Shown here: positions 8,831 to 16,511 of the stretch, in pieces
Layout: the number at the start of each line of letters is the position of its first letter
Numbering within the stretch: position 1 is the stretch's first letter
Source: Streptomyces koelreuteriae
GTDB lineage: Bacteria > Actinomycetota > Actinomycetes > Streptomycetales > Streptomycetaceae
Length of the DNA: 64,000 nt
NCBI RefSeq assembly: GCF_018604545.1
Contig: NZ_CP075896.1
Location: forward strand, 6,324,001-6,388,000
Direction: 5' to 3'
Notes under the pieces: model-generated
What the model was told of the DNA's origin: nothing
Databases searched by the model: none
Seen by the model: the letters and a program-made list of their open reading frames with translations, nothing else
Program-made: the position numbers and the translations under genes

Positions 8831-9562
8831 GTGATAGGACAGCGCGAAAGCGTGAGCGGCGCGCACTTCGGCTTCACCGACCGGTGGGGCGGAGTGAGCG
8901 CCGCTCCGTATGAGGAGCTCAATCTCGGCGGAGCGGTCGGCGACGACCCCGACGCCGTACGCGCCAACCGGGACCTGGCCGCCAAGTCCCTGGGCGTCGA
9001 GCCGGACCGGGTGGTCTGGATGAACCAGGTGCACGGGGCCGACGTGGCGGTGGTGGACCGGCCGTGGGGATCTTCGTCCGAGATCCCCTCGGTCGACGCG
9101 ATCGTCACGGTGAAGCGGGGGCTCGCCCTCGCGGTGCTCACCGCGGACTGCGTGCCGGTCCTGCTCGCCGACCCCGTCGCCGGGATCGTCGCGGCGGCTC
9201 ACGCGGGCCGGCCCGGCATGATCGCCGGGGTCGTCCCGGCCGCTCTACGCGCGATGACGGACCTGGGCGCCGAGCCCTCCCGGATCGTCGCCCGCACCGG
9301 GCCCACCGTCTGCGGCCGGTGCTACGAAGTGCCCGAGGCGATGCGCGCCGAGGTCTCCGCCGTCGAGCCGGCGGCGTACGCCGAAACCAGTTGGGGCACT
9401 CCGGCGGTCGACGTGAGTGCCGGAGTGCACGCCCAGCTTGAACGGCTCGGGGTGCGCGACCGGGCGCAGGCTCCGGTGTGCACGCTGGAGTCGGACGATC
9501 ACTTCTCGTATCGCCGCGACCGGACCACGGGTCGGCTCGCGGGCTATGTATGGCTGGACTGA
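8831..9562 (+). CDS. ylmD: YlmD/PgeF family purine nucleoside phosphorylase-like protein (laccase domain)
   Basis: A 243-residue member of the DUF152/Cu-oxidase_4 family. Members studied in other bacteria cleave or deaminate purine nucleosides and use a His/Cys metal site. Visible landmarks are the VHGADV segment, TADCVPVLL with its Cys, AAAHAGRPGM with its His, and the GPTVCGRCYEV region. The start may be GTG 8831 or GTG 8852; neither has a strong ribosome-binding site. It sits in the conserved ftsZ-ylmD-ylmE-sepF order, but no role in division is shown by the sequence. Confidence 0.88.
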   Translation: MIGQRESVSGAHFGFTDRWGGVSAAPYEELNLGGAVGDDPDAVRANRDLAAKSLGVEPDRVVWMNQVHGADVAVVDRPWGSSSEIPSVDAIVTVKRGLALAVLTADCVPVLLADPVAGIVAAAHAGRPGMIAGVVPAALRAMTDLGAEPSRIVARTGPTVCGRCYEVPEAMRAEVSAVEPAAYAETSWGTPAVDVSAGVHAQLERLGVRDRAQAPVCTLESDDHFSYRRDRTTGRLAGYVWLD

Positions 9563-9568
9563 TGGGGC

Positions 9569-10288
9569 ATGACGGACCGTAAGGACGAACTCGCCGCGAA
9601 TCTGGCGAAAGTTGAGCGACGTATCGCCGATGCGTGCGCGGCCGCCGGGCGGGGGCGCGAGGAAGTGACCCTGATCGTGGTCACCAAGACGTATCCCGCG
9701 AGCGATGTGCGCATGCTGGCGGAACTCGGGGTGCGGCACGTCGCCGAGAACCGCGACCAGGACGCGGCCCCCAAGGCCGCCGCCTGTACGGATCTGCCCC
9801 TTTCATGGCATTTCGTCGGTCAACTCCAGACCAACAAGGTGCGATCGGTGGTCGGTTACGCGGACTTCGTGCAGTCCGTCGATCGTCCCAAGCTCGTCAC
9901 AGCTCTGTCGAAGGAGGCTGTGCGGACCGGGCGCGAACTGGGGTGTCTGCTCCAGGTCGCGCTCGACGCCGGGGAGAGCGCGCGGGGCGAGCGGGGCGGC
10001 GTGGCCCCCGGCGGGATCGAGGAGTTGGCCGGCCTCGTGGCCGACGCGCCGGGGTTGCGGCTCGGCGGACTGATGACCGTCGCGCCGCTCACCGGCGAAT
10101 ATGCGGGACGCGAACAGGCGGCGTTCGAGCGGTTGATGGTTTTGTCGACCGACCTGCGCCGGAGTCATCCGACTGCCACCATGGTCTCGGCAGGGATGAG
10201 TGCGGACCTCGAACAGGCCGTGGCGGCCGGAGCGACACATGTGCGCGTCGGCAGCGCGGTACTCGGAGTCCGCCCCAGGCTCGGGTAA
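9569..10288 (+). CDS. ylmE: YggS/YlmE family pyridoxal-phosphate homeostasis protein
   Basis: Single-domain fold-type III PLP protein of 239 residues, similar to the N-terminal domain of alanine racemase. Lys40 in the strand LIVVTKTYP is the expected PLP Schiff-base lysine. Other family marks are the WHFVGQLQTNK strand and the C-terminal phosphate-binding MVSAGMSADLEQAV and THVRVGSAVLG. Known members buffer free PLP and have no strong catalytic activity. The start follows the ylmD stop by six bases. Position between ftsZ and sepF is conserved in Gram-positive bacteria. Confidence 0.92.
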   Translation: MTDRKDELAANLAKVERRIADACAAAGRGREEVTLIVVTKTYPASDVRMLAELGVRHVAENRDQDAAPKAAACTDLPLSWHFVGQLQTNKVRSVVGYADFVQSVDRPKLVTALSKEAVRTGRELGCLLQVALDAGESARGERGGVAPGGIEELAGLVADAPGLRLGGLMTVAPLTGEYAGREQAAFERLMVLSTDLRRSHPTATMVSAGMSADLEQAVAAGATHVRVGSAVLGVRPRLG

Positions 10289-10417
10289 CGTCGCCAAGAA
10301 GTCGGACCACAGCAGAAAATATGGTCATTGCCGCCGATAGGCGGACTCAAGGACCTCGTGGATCGCAGGCACTTGGCAGTCGTCAGCAGATCCACCACAG
10401 AGCGGAGGACTCAGAGC

Positions 10418-11059
10418 ATGGCCGGCGCGATGCGCAAGATGGCGGTCTACCTCGGCCTCGTGGAGGACGATGGGTACGACGGCCGCGGATTCGACCCCGA
10501 CGACGACTTCGAACCCGAACTGGACCCGGAGCCCGAGCGGGACCACCGACGGCACGAGCCGTCCCATCAGCCGCACGTCTCACATCAGCCCCAAAGGGAC
10601 GAAGAGGTACGAGTCGTACAGCCGTCCGTGCCTCGCGAACCGGCCCCCCGTTCCGCTTCGCTCCCCGCGGAATCCGGACGCCCGGCGCGTATCGCGCCCG
10701 TGGCATCCATCACACAAGAACGCGCAAGTCTGGAGAAGAACGCACCGGTGATCATGCCCAAGGTCGTGTCCGAACGAGAGCCTTACCGGATCACCACACT
10801 CCACCCACGGACCTACAACGAGGCCCGTACCATCGGGGAACACTTCCGTGAAGGCACTCCGGTGATCATGAATCTGACTGAGATGGATGACACAGATGCG
10901 AAGCGACTTGTCGACTTTGCGGCTGGTCTGGTGTTTGGTCTTCACGGCAGTATCGAGCGGGTGACGCAGAAGGTGTTCCTGTTGTCGCCTGCTAACGTCG
11001 ATGTCACGGCGGAGGACAAGGCCCGCATCGCAGAGGGCGGGTTCTTCAACCAGAGCTGA
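10418..11059 (+). CDS. sepF: Z-ring membrane anchor SepF
   Basis: 213-residue division protein. The start ATG 10418 is preceded by a good GGAGGA site; the frame stays open upstream but reads non-coding sequence. The N-terminus MAGAMRKMAVYLGL is amphipathic, consistent with the membrane-binding helix of SepF. A long acidic, His- and Pro-rich linker (about 15-120) leads to the compact C-terminal domain (about 125-213), which dimerises and binds the FtsZ tail. Actinobacteria lack FtsA and ZipA, so SepF is the main FtsZ membrane anchor. Confidence 0.95.
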   Translation: MAGAMRKMAVYLGLVEDDGYDGRGFDPDDDFEPELDPEPERDHRRHEPSHQPHVSHQPQRDEEVRVVQPSVPREPAPRSASLPAESGRPARIAPVASITQERASLEKNAPVIMPKVVSEREPYRITTLHPRTYNEARTIGEHFREGTPVIMNLTEMDDTDAKRLVDFAAGLVFGLHGSIERVTQKVFLLSPANVDVTAEDKARIAEGGFFNQS

Positions 11060-11118
11060 GACGCACCACCGGAAACAGCAGTACCCAGCAGGGCACAGGG
11101 GAGAGGGAAGCGCAGGTC

Positions 11119-11403
11119 ATGAGCGTGGTTCTGGATGTCATCTACATCGCGCTGATGTGCTTTCTCATCGTGCTCATCTTCCGGTTGGTCATGGACTATG
11201 TCTTCCAGTTCGCCCGCTCATGGCAACCCGGCAAGGCGATGGTGGTCGTTCTGGAGGCCACCTACACTGTCACTGATCCACCGCTCAAGCTTCTGCGGCG
11301 GGTCATTCCGCCGCTGCGTCTCGGGGGCGTGGCGCTAGACCTGTCCTTCTTCGTACTGATGATCATCGTCTACATCCTGATCTCGATCGTGAGCCGGCTG
11401 TGA
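11119..11403 (+). CDS. ylmG: YggT/YlmG family membrane protein
   Basis: A 94-residue protein with two hydrophobic segments (about 3-25 and 72-92) joined by a loop with the family-typical DPPLKLLRRVIPPLRLGG. YlmG/YggT proteins are small inner-membrane proteins linked to osmotic tolerance and, in plastids, to nucleoid distribution; the bacterial role is poorly defined. It lies between sepF and divIVA, as in other Gram-positive dcw clusters. ATG 11119 has GGGAAG upstream. Confidence 0.9.
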   Translation: MSVVLDVIYIALMCFLIVLIFRLVMDYVFQFARSWQPGKAMVVVLEATYTVTDPPLKLLRRVIPPLRLGGVALDLSFFVLMIIVYILISIVSRL

Positions 11404-11459
11404 TGAGCGATGTGACCTACCGTCTTGCCGAATGCCGACGACTACGTTGAGGTGAAGAG

Positions 11460-12587
11460 ATGCCGTTGACCCCCGAGGACGTGCGGAACAAGCAGTTCAC
11501 GACCGTCCGCCTCCGAGAAGGCTATGACGAGGACGAGGTCGATGCCTTCCTCGATGAGGTCGAAGCCGAACTGACCCGCCTGCTCCGCGAGAACGAGGAC
11601 CTGCGCGCCAAGCTGGCCGCGGCCACGCGCGCTGCTGCCCAGAATCAGCAGAACATGCGCAAGCCTCCGGAGCCCCAGCAGGATCAGCAGCAACAGCAGC
11701 AGCAGGGCATGCGCGGTCCGGGTGGTCCTGTACCCGCCGGCATATCGGGCCCGCCGCAGCAGCAGATGGGTGGCCCCATGGGTGGTCCGCCCCAGCTGCC
11801 GAGCGGTGCCCCGCAGCTGCCCGCCGGTCCCGGCGGTCAGGGTGGTCCGCAGGGCCCCGGTCCGATGGGCCAGGGTCCGGGCGGTCCCGGCCCGATGCAG
11901 CAGCAGATGCAGCAGCAGATGGGTGGCCCGATGGGCGGCCCCATGGGCGGTCCTCCGATGGGCGGCCCCGGTCAGGGAGGCCCCGGTGGCGACAGCGCCG
12001 CCCGTGTCCTCTCGCTGGCCCAGCAGACCGCCGACCAGGCGATCGCCGAGGCCCGTTCCGAAGCCAACAAGATCGTCGGGGAAGCGCGTTCGCGTGCCGA
12101 GGGTCTGGAGCGTGACGCCCGTGCCAAGGCCGATGCCCTGGAGCGGGACGCGCAGGAGAAGCACCGCGTGGCGATGGGCTCCCTGGAGTCCGCTCGCGCC
12201 ACGCTGGAGCGCAAGGTCGAGGACCTGCGCGGCTTCGAGCGCGAGTACCGCACGCGCCTGAAGTCGTACCTGGAGTCGCAGCTGCGTCAGCTGGAGACCC
12301 AGGCCGACGACTCGCTGGCTCCGCCGCGCACTCCGGCTGCCGCGTCCCTCCCGCCGTCCCCGGCGCCTTCCATGGCTCCGGCCGGCGCGAGCGCCCCGTC
12401 CTACGGCGGTGGCAACCAGACGATGGGCGGCGGCCCGTCGCCGTCCGGTCCGTCCTACGGCGGTCAGCAGCAGATGTCTCCGGCGATGACCCAGCCGATG
12501 GCGCCCGTGCGTCCGCAGGGCCCCTCGCCGATGGGTCAGGCGCCCTCGCCCATGCGGGGCTTCCTGATCGACGAGGATGACAACTGA
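11460..12587 (+). CDS. divIVA: Polar growth determinant DivIVA
   Basis: Coiled-coil scaffold that marks hyphal tips and recruits the polar wall machinery; essential in Streptomyces. The 375-residue protein begins with the conserved membrane-targeting domain (MPLTPEDVRNKQFTTVRLREGY), then a first coiled coil to about residue 60. A Gln/Gly/Pro/Met-rich low-complexity stretch follows (about 62-175), made of short repeats such as MGGP and QQQ. A second coiled coil (about 180-285) and a Pro/Ser-rich tail complete it. The internal low-complexity insert is typical of Streptomyces and longer than in Bacillus DivIVA. A strong terminator follows. Confidence 0.96.
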   Translation: MPLTPEDVRNKQFTTVRLREGYDEDEVDAFLDEVEAELTRLLRENEDLRAKLAAATRAAAQNQQNMRKPPEPQQDQQQQQQQGMRGPGGPVPAGISGPPQQQMGGPMGGPPQLPSGAPQLPAGPGGQGGPQGPGPMGQGPGGPGPMQQQMQQQMGGPMGGPMGGPPMGGPGQGGPGGDSAARVLSLAQQTADQAIAEARSEANKIVGEARSRAEGLERDARAKADALERDAQEKHRVAMGSLESARATLERKVEDLRGFEREYRTRLKSYLESQLRQLETQADDSLAPPRTPAAASLPPSPAPSMAPAGASAPSYGGGNQTMGGGPSPSGPSYGGQQQMSPAMTQPMAPVRPQGPSPMGQAPSPMRGFLIDEDDN

Positions 12588-12633
12588 CGGCCTGATGGCC
12601 AGTAGTACGGCGTAGACATCGGCAGCGTTCAGG

Positions 12634-12670
12634 GCGAGGCCCCGGGGTGATCCCGGGGCCTCGCTCTTTT
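12634..12670 (+). terminator. Intrinsic terminator after divIVA
   Basis: A 13-base perfect stem (12634-12646 with 12652-12664) and 5-base loop are followed by CTCTTTT. It sits 47 bases after the divIVA stop and should end transcription of the dcw cluster. Confidence 0.85.
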
Positions 12671-12696
12671 GCATGCTTGTTCGTGCGTACGCAACG

Positions 12697-12743
12697 CCGA
12701 AGGCCCGGTCCCGCCAAGATCTTTGGCGGGACCGGGCCTTCGG
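12697..12743 (-). terminator. Intrinsic terminator after ileS
   Basis: A perfect 21-base stem (12697-12717 with 12723-12743) closes a 5-base loop, nine bases after the ileS stop on the minus strand. There is no clear U-run on that side. It could also act as a barrier to divIVA read-through. Confidence 0.75.
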
Positions 12744-12751
12744 GCTGAGCG

Positions 12752-15700
12752 CTACGCCTTGCGCAGGCGGAAGGTCAGGGTCAGACCCTCGTCGGTGAAG
12801 GGCTCGCCGTACGTGTCGTCCGCCTCGCCCTCCACGAAGTCCGTCGCCAGGACCTCGTCGGCGATCAGGCCGGTGTGCTCGGCCAGCGCCTCGGTGACGG
12901 CCGGGTCGGTCGCCGTCCAGCGCAGCGCGATGCGGTCGGCCACATCGAGGCCGCTGTTCTTGCGGGCCTCCTGGATCAGCCGGATCGCGTCACGGGCCAG
13001 GCCCGCACGCCGGAGTTCCTCCGTGATCTCCAGGTCGAGGGCGACCGTGGCACCCGAGTCGGACGCCACCGACCAGCCCTCGCGCGGCGTCTCCGTGATG
13101 ATCACCTCATCGGGAGCCAGCGTGATGGTCTCGCCGTCGACCTCCACCGAGGCCGTGCCCTCGCGCAGGGCCAGGGACAGGGCGGCCGCGTCCGCGTTCG
13201 CGACGGCCTTGGCCACGTCCTGGACGCGCTTGCCGAACCGCTTGCCCAGCGCGCGGAAGTTGGCCTTGGCCGTGGTGTCGACCAGGGAGCCGCCGACGTC
13301 GCTCAGGGTCGCGAGCGATTCGACGTTCAGCTCCTCCGTGATCTGGGTGCGCAGCCCGGAGTCCAGCGCGTCGAAGCCCGACGCGGCGATCAGGGCGCGG
13401 GACAGCGGCTGACGCGTCTTGACGCCCGACTCCGCGCGCGTGGCACGGCCCAGCTCCACGAGCCGGCGCACCAGCACCATCTGCTTCGACAGCTCCGGGT
13501 CGATGGCCGTGAGGTCCGCCTCGGGCCAGGAGGAGAGATGGACCGACTCCGGGGCGCCCGGGGCGACCGGGACGATCAGGTCCTGCCAGACCCGCTCGGC
13601 GATGAACGGGGTCAGCGGGGCCATGAGCTGCGTGACCGTCTCGACGACCTCGTGCAGGGTGCGCAGGGCCGCCTTGTCGCCCTGCCAGAAGCGGCGGCGG
13701 GAGCGGCGCACGTACCAGTTCGACAGGTCGTCGACGAACGCGGACAGCAGCTTGCCGGCGCGCTGGGTGTCGTAGGCGTCGAGCGCCTGGGTGACCTGGT
13801 CGGTGAGCGCGTGCAGTTCGGACAGCAGCCAGCGGTCCAGGACCGGGCGGTCGGCCGGGGCCGGGTCGGCCTCGGAGGGGGCCCAGCCCGACGTACGGGC
13901 GTACAGGGCCTGGAAGGCGACCGTGTTCCAGTAGGTGAGGAGCGTCTTGCGGACGACCTCCTGGATGGTGCCGTGGCCGACGCGGCGGGCCGCCCAGGGG
14001 GAGCCGCCGGCCGCCATGAACCAGCGGACCGCGTCGGCGCCGTGCCGGTCCATGAGCGGGATGGGCTCCAGGGTGTTGCCCAGGTGCTTGGACATCTTGC
14101 GGCCGTCCTCGGCGAGGATGTGGCCGAGGCAGACCACGTTCTCGTACGACGACTTGTCGAAGACCAGGGTGCCGACCGCCATCAGCGTGTAGAACCAGCC
14201 GCGGGTCTGGTCGATGGCCTCGCAGATGAACTGCGCCGGGTAGCGGGACTCGAAGGTGTCCTTGTTCTTGTACGGGTAGCCCCACTGCGCGAACGGCATC
14301 GAACCCGAGTCGTACCAGGCGTCGATGACCTCGGGCACGCGCGTGGCCGTGCTGCCGCAGCCGTCCTGCGGGCAGGTGAAGGTGACCGCGTCGATGTAGG
14401 GGCGGTGCGGGTCCAGGCCCGACTGGTCGGTGCCGGTCAGCTCGGTCAGCTCGGTGAGGGAGCCGACGCAGGTGAGGTGGTCGTCCTCGCAGCGCCAGAT
14501 GGGCAGCGGCGTGCCCCAGTAGCGGTTGCGGGAGAGCGCCCAGTCGATGTTGTTGTCCAGCCAGTCGCCGTAGCGGCCGTGCTTGACCGTGTCCGGGAAC
14601 CAGTTGGTGTTCTCGTTCTCCGCGAGGAGACGGTTCTTGATCTCCGTGGTGCGGATGTACCAGGAGGGCTGCGCGTAGTAGAGCAGCGCGGTGTGGCAGC
14701 GCCAGCAGTGCGGGTAGCTGTGCTCGTACGGGATGTGCCGGAAGAGCAGGCCGCGGCTGTCGAGGTCCTCGGTGAGCTTCTCGTCGGCCTTCTTGAAGAA
14801 GACGCCGCCGACGAGGGGGACGTCCTCCTCGAAGGTGCCGTCCGGGCGGACCGGGTTCACGACCGGGAGGCCGTAGGAGCGGCAGACCTTGAGGTCGTCC
14901 TCACCGAAGGCGGGGGACTGGTGGACCAGACCCGTGCCGTCCTCGGTCGTGACGTAGTCGGCGTTGACCACGTAGTGGGCCGGCTCCGGGAACTCCACCA
15001 GCTCGAACGGGCGCTGGTACGTCCAGCGCTCCATCTCGGCGCCCGTGAAGGTCTGGCCGGTGGTCTCCCAGCCCTCGCCGAGGGCCTTGGCGACGAGCGG
15101 CTCGGCGACGACGAGCTTCTCCTCGCCGTCGGTCGCGACGACGTAGGTGACCTCGGGGTGCGCGGCGACCGCCGTGTTGGACACCAGGGTCCACGGGGTC
15201 GTCGTCCACACCAGGAGCGCCGCCTCGCCGGCCAGCGGGCCTGAGGTGAGCGGGAAGCGGACGAACACGGACGGGTCGACGACCGTCTCGTAGCCCTGCG
15301 CCAGCTCGTGGTCGGACAGGCCCGTGCCGCAGCGGGGGCACCAGGGGGCGACGCGGTGGTCCTGGGCCAGCAGGCCCTTGTTGAAGATCTCCTTGAGCGA
15401 CCACCAGACCGACTCGATGTACTCGGGGTCCATGGTGCGGTACGGGTCCTGGAGGTCGGTCCAGTAGCCCATGCGGGTCGTGAGCGCCTCGAAGGCGTCC
15501 GTGTGCCGGGTCACCGACTCGCGGCACTTGGCGTTGAACTCGGCGATGCCGTACGCCTCGATGTCCTGCTTGCCGGAGAAGCCGAGCTCCTTCTCCACCG
15601 CCAGCTCGACCGGGAGGCCGTGGCAGTCCCAGCCGGCCTTGCGGGCCACGTGGTAGCCGCGCATGGTGCGGAAGCGGGGGAAGACGTCCTTGAAGACGCG

Positions 15701-15895
15701 GGCCTCGATGTGGTGGGCGCCGGGCATGCCGTTGGCGGTGGGCGGGCCCTCGTAGAACACCCACTCGGGGCGGCCCTCGGACTGCTCCAGGCTCTTGGCG
15801 AAGATCTTCTGCTCGCGCCAGAACTCGAGCACCGCGTGCTCGAGCGCGGGCAGGTCTACCTGGGCGGGTACCTGGCGGTACGTCGGCGATGTCAT
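12752..15895 (-). CDS. ileS: Isoleucyl-tRNA synthetase, IleRS2 type with GAHH active-site signature
   Basis: Class I synthetase of 1047 residues that charges tRNA-Ile; length and sequence match the eukaryote-like type 2 bacterial IleRS. The usual HxGH motif is replaced by GAHH at residues 59-62 (bases 15710-15721). KMSKH (about residue 600) is intact, and the editing domain and zinc-type CPRCG segment are present. In IleRS2 enzymes the swapped GxHH form has been described as giving very high mupirocin resistance. ATG 15895 is about 10 bases from its Shine-Dalgarno sequence, which is part of the T-box sequestor. No second synthetase is visible in the window. Confidence 0.97.
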   Translation of the reverse strand: MTSPTYRQVPAQVDLPALEHAVLEFWREQKIFAKSLEQSEGRPEWVFYEGPPTANGMPGAHHIEARVFKDVFPRFRTMRGYHVARKAGWDCHGLPVELAVEKELGFSGKQDIEAYGIAEFNAKCRESVTRHTDAFEALTTRMGYWTDLQDPYRTMDPEYIESVWWSLKEIFNKGLLAQDHRVAPWCPRCGTGLSDHELAQGYETVVDPSVFVRFPLTSGPLAGEAALLVWTTTPWTLVSNTAVAAHPEVTYVVATDGEEKLVVAEPLVAKALGEGWETTGQTFTGAEMERWTYQRPFELVEFPEPAHYVVNADYVTTEDGTGLVHQSPAFGEDDLKVCRSYGLPVVNPVRPDGTFEEDVPLVGGVFFKKADEKLTEDLDSRGLLFRHIPYEHSYPHCWRCHTALLYYAQPSWYIRTTEIKNRLLAENENTNWFPDTVKHGRYGDWLDNNIDWALSRNRYWGTPLPIWRCEDDHLTCVGSLTELTELTGTDQSGLDPHRPYIDAVTFTCPQDGCGSTATRVPEVIDAWYDSGSMPFAQWGYPYKNKDTFESRYPAQFICEAIDQTRGWFYTLMAVGTLVFDKSSYENVVCLGHILAEDGRKMSKHLGNTLEPIPLMDRHGADAVRWFMAAGGSPWAARRVGHGTIQEVVRKTLLTYWNTVAFQALYARTSGWAPSEADPAPADRPVLDRWLLSELHALTDQVTQALDAYDTQRAGKLLSAFVDDLSNWYVRRSRRRFWQGDKAALRTLHEVVETVTQLMAPLTPFIAERVWQDLIVPVAPGAPESVHLSSWPEADLTAIDPELSKQMVLVRRLVELGRATRAESGVKTRQPLSRALIAASGFDALDSGLRTQITEELNVESLATLSDVGGSLVDTTAKANFRALGKRFGKRVQDVAKAVANADAAALSLALREGTASVEVDGETITLAPDEVIITETPREGWSVASDSGATVALDLEITEELRRAGLARDAIRLIQEARKNSGLDVADRIALRWTATDPAVTEALAEHTGLIADEVLATDFVEGEADDTYGEPFTDEGLTLTFRLRKA

Positions 15896-15904
15896 CAGCG
15901 GGCT

Positions 15905-16195
15905 TCCTCCGGCGGACTTGCTGCCTTCCGTCCGGAGGGACGAGAGCTACGTCATTGCCTGCGCCGACTTCGGCGCGCTCCCGCGGTACCACCCTCCTTG
16001 GCCCTCCGGTGCGGGGTGTGCGCCGGTGAGCCCCCTCATTGGGGTCGCGATGCCGGGTCTACCGGCCGCTGCTGTTCGGCTGCGGCTTTCTTCCGGCGGC
16101 TCCGGGGTGATCTTCACGTCGCGCTCGCCCCCGGGCTTCCACCGTCCCCGGGTCGCTCTGGGCTGCGTACGCCGCTACTCGTCCCCATCCACGCT
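15905..16195 (-). promoter_or_regulatory. Translational T-box riboswitch of ileS (ATC specifier)
   Basis: On the minus strand the conserved T-box sequence AGGGTGGTACCGCG lies at 15982-15995. The 5' part begins with GATGGGGACGAGTA and carries a Stem I-like region with GAAGATCACC, whose ATC (16109-16111) fits an isoleucine specifier. A GCGCCGA/TCGGCGC hairpin follows the T-box. The Shine-Dalgarno CCGGAGG (15906-15912) can pair with CCTCCGG at 15932-15938, and no U-run terminator is present, so control is at translation: uncharged tRNA-Ile should free the ribosome-binding site. This is the actinobacterial class of T-box; outer limits are approximate. Confidence 0.92.
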
Positions 16196-16433
16196 TTTCG
16201 CTCCGCCCAGTGTACGGCGCCGGGCGGACAGCGGCCGACCGCATTTTCGGGGCCGCGGGGGAAGGGGTGGCGTAAAGGGTGGTGTTTGGGTTTGATGACC
16301 CGAATGGAGTGGTATGGGTGTTCGGATCCTGGGACGTCCGGCTCGGCGGATTACCGGGCGGGGAGCTGGGCACAACGGATGCAGGTTCGCCGCGCGGCGT
16401 GCGCGAGGCGGGCGAATCGGGCGGTGTGCCCCG
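16196..16433. other. Divergent intergenic region, no gene seen
   Basis: Spacer between the ileS T-box (minus) and the DksA-like gene (plus). The minus strand has TACACT (16208-16213) just before the T-box, a possible -10 box for ileS, but no good -35 box. No open frame with coding character and no RNA-gene signature was seen. Confidence 0.5.
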
Positions 16434-16462
16434 TTGCCGCGGGACTCAAGTCGATTTATCGT
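16434..16462 (+). promoter_or_regulatory. Possible promoter of the DksA-like gene
   Basis: TTGCCG (16434-16439) and TATCGT (16457-16462) are separated by 17 bases, about 50 bases before the start codon. Fit to a vegetative promoter is moderate. Confidence 0.4.
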
Positions 16463-16511
16463 CCCAGCACGATTCGCGAGCAAGATCACAATATGTGAAG
16501 GGGCCGCGGCC

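Noticed and set aside
12875..15244. 789-codon open frame opposite ileS
   Set aside because: Antisense shadow of ileS. GC-rich DNA keeps opposite frames open; the translation is low-complexity Arg/Gly/Val without domains.
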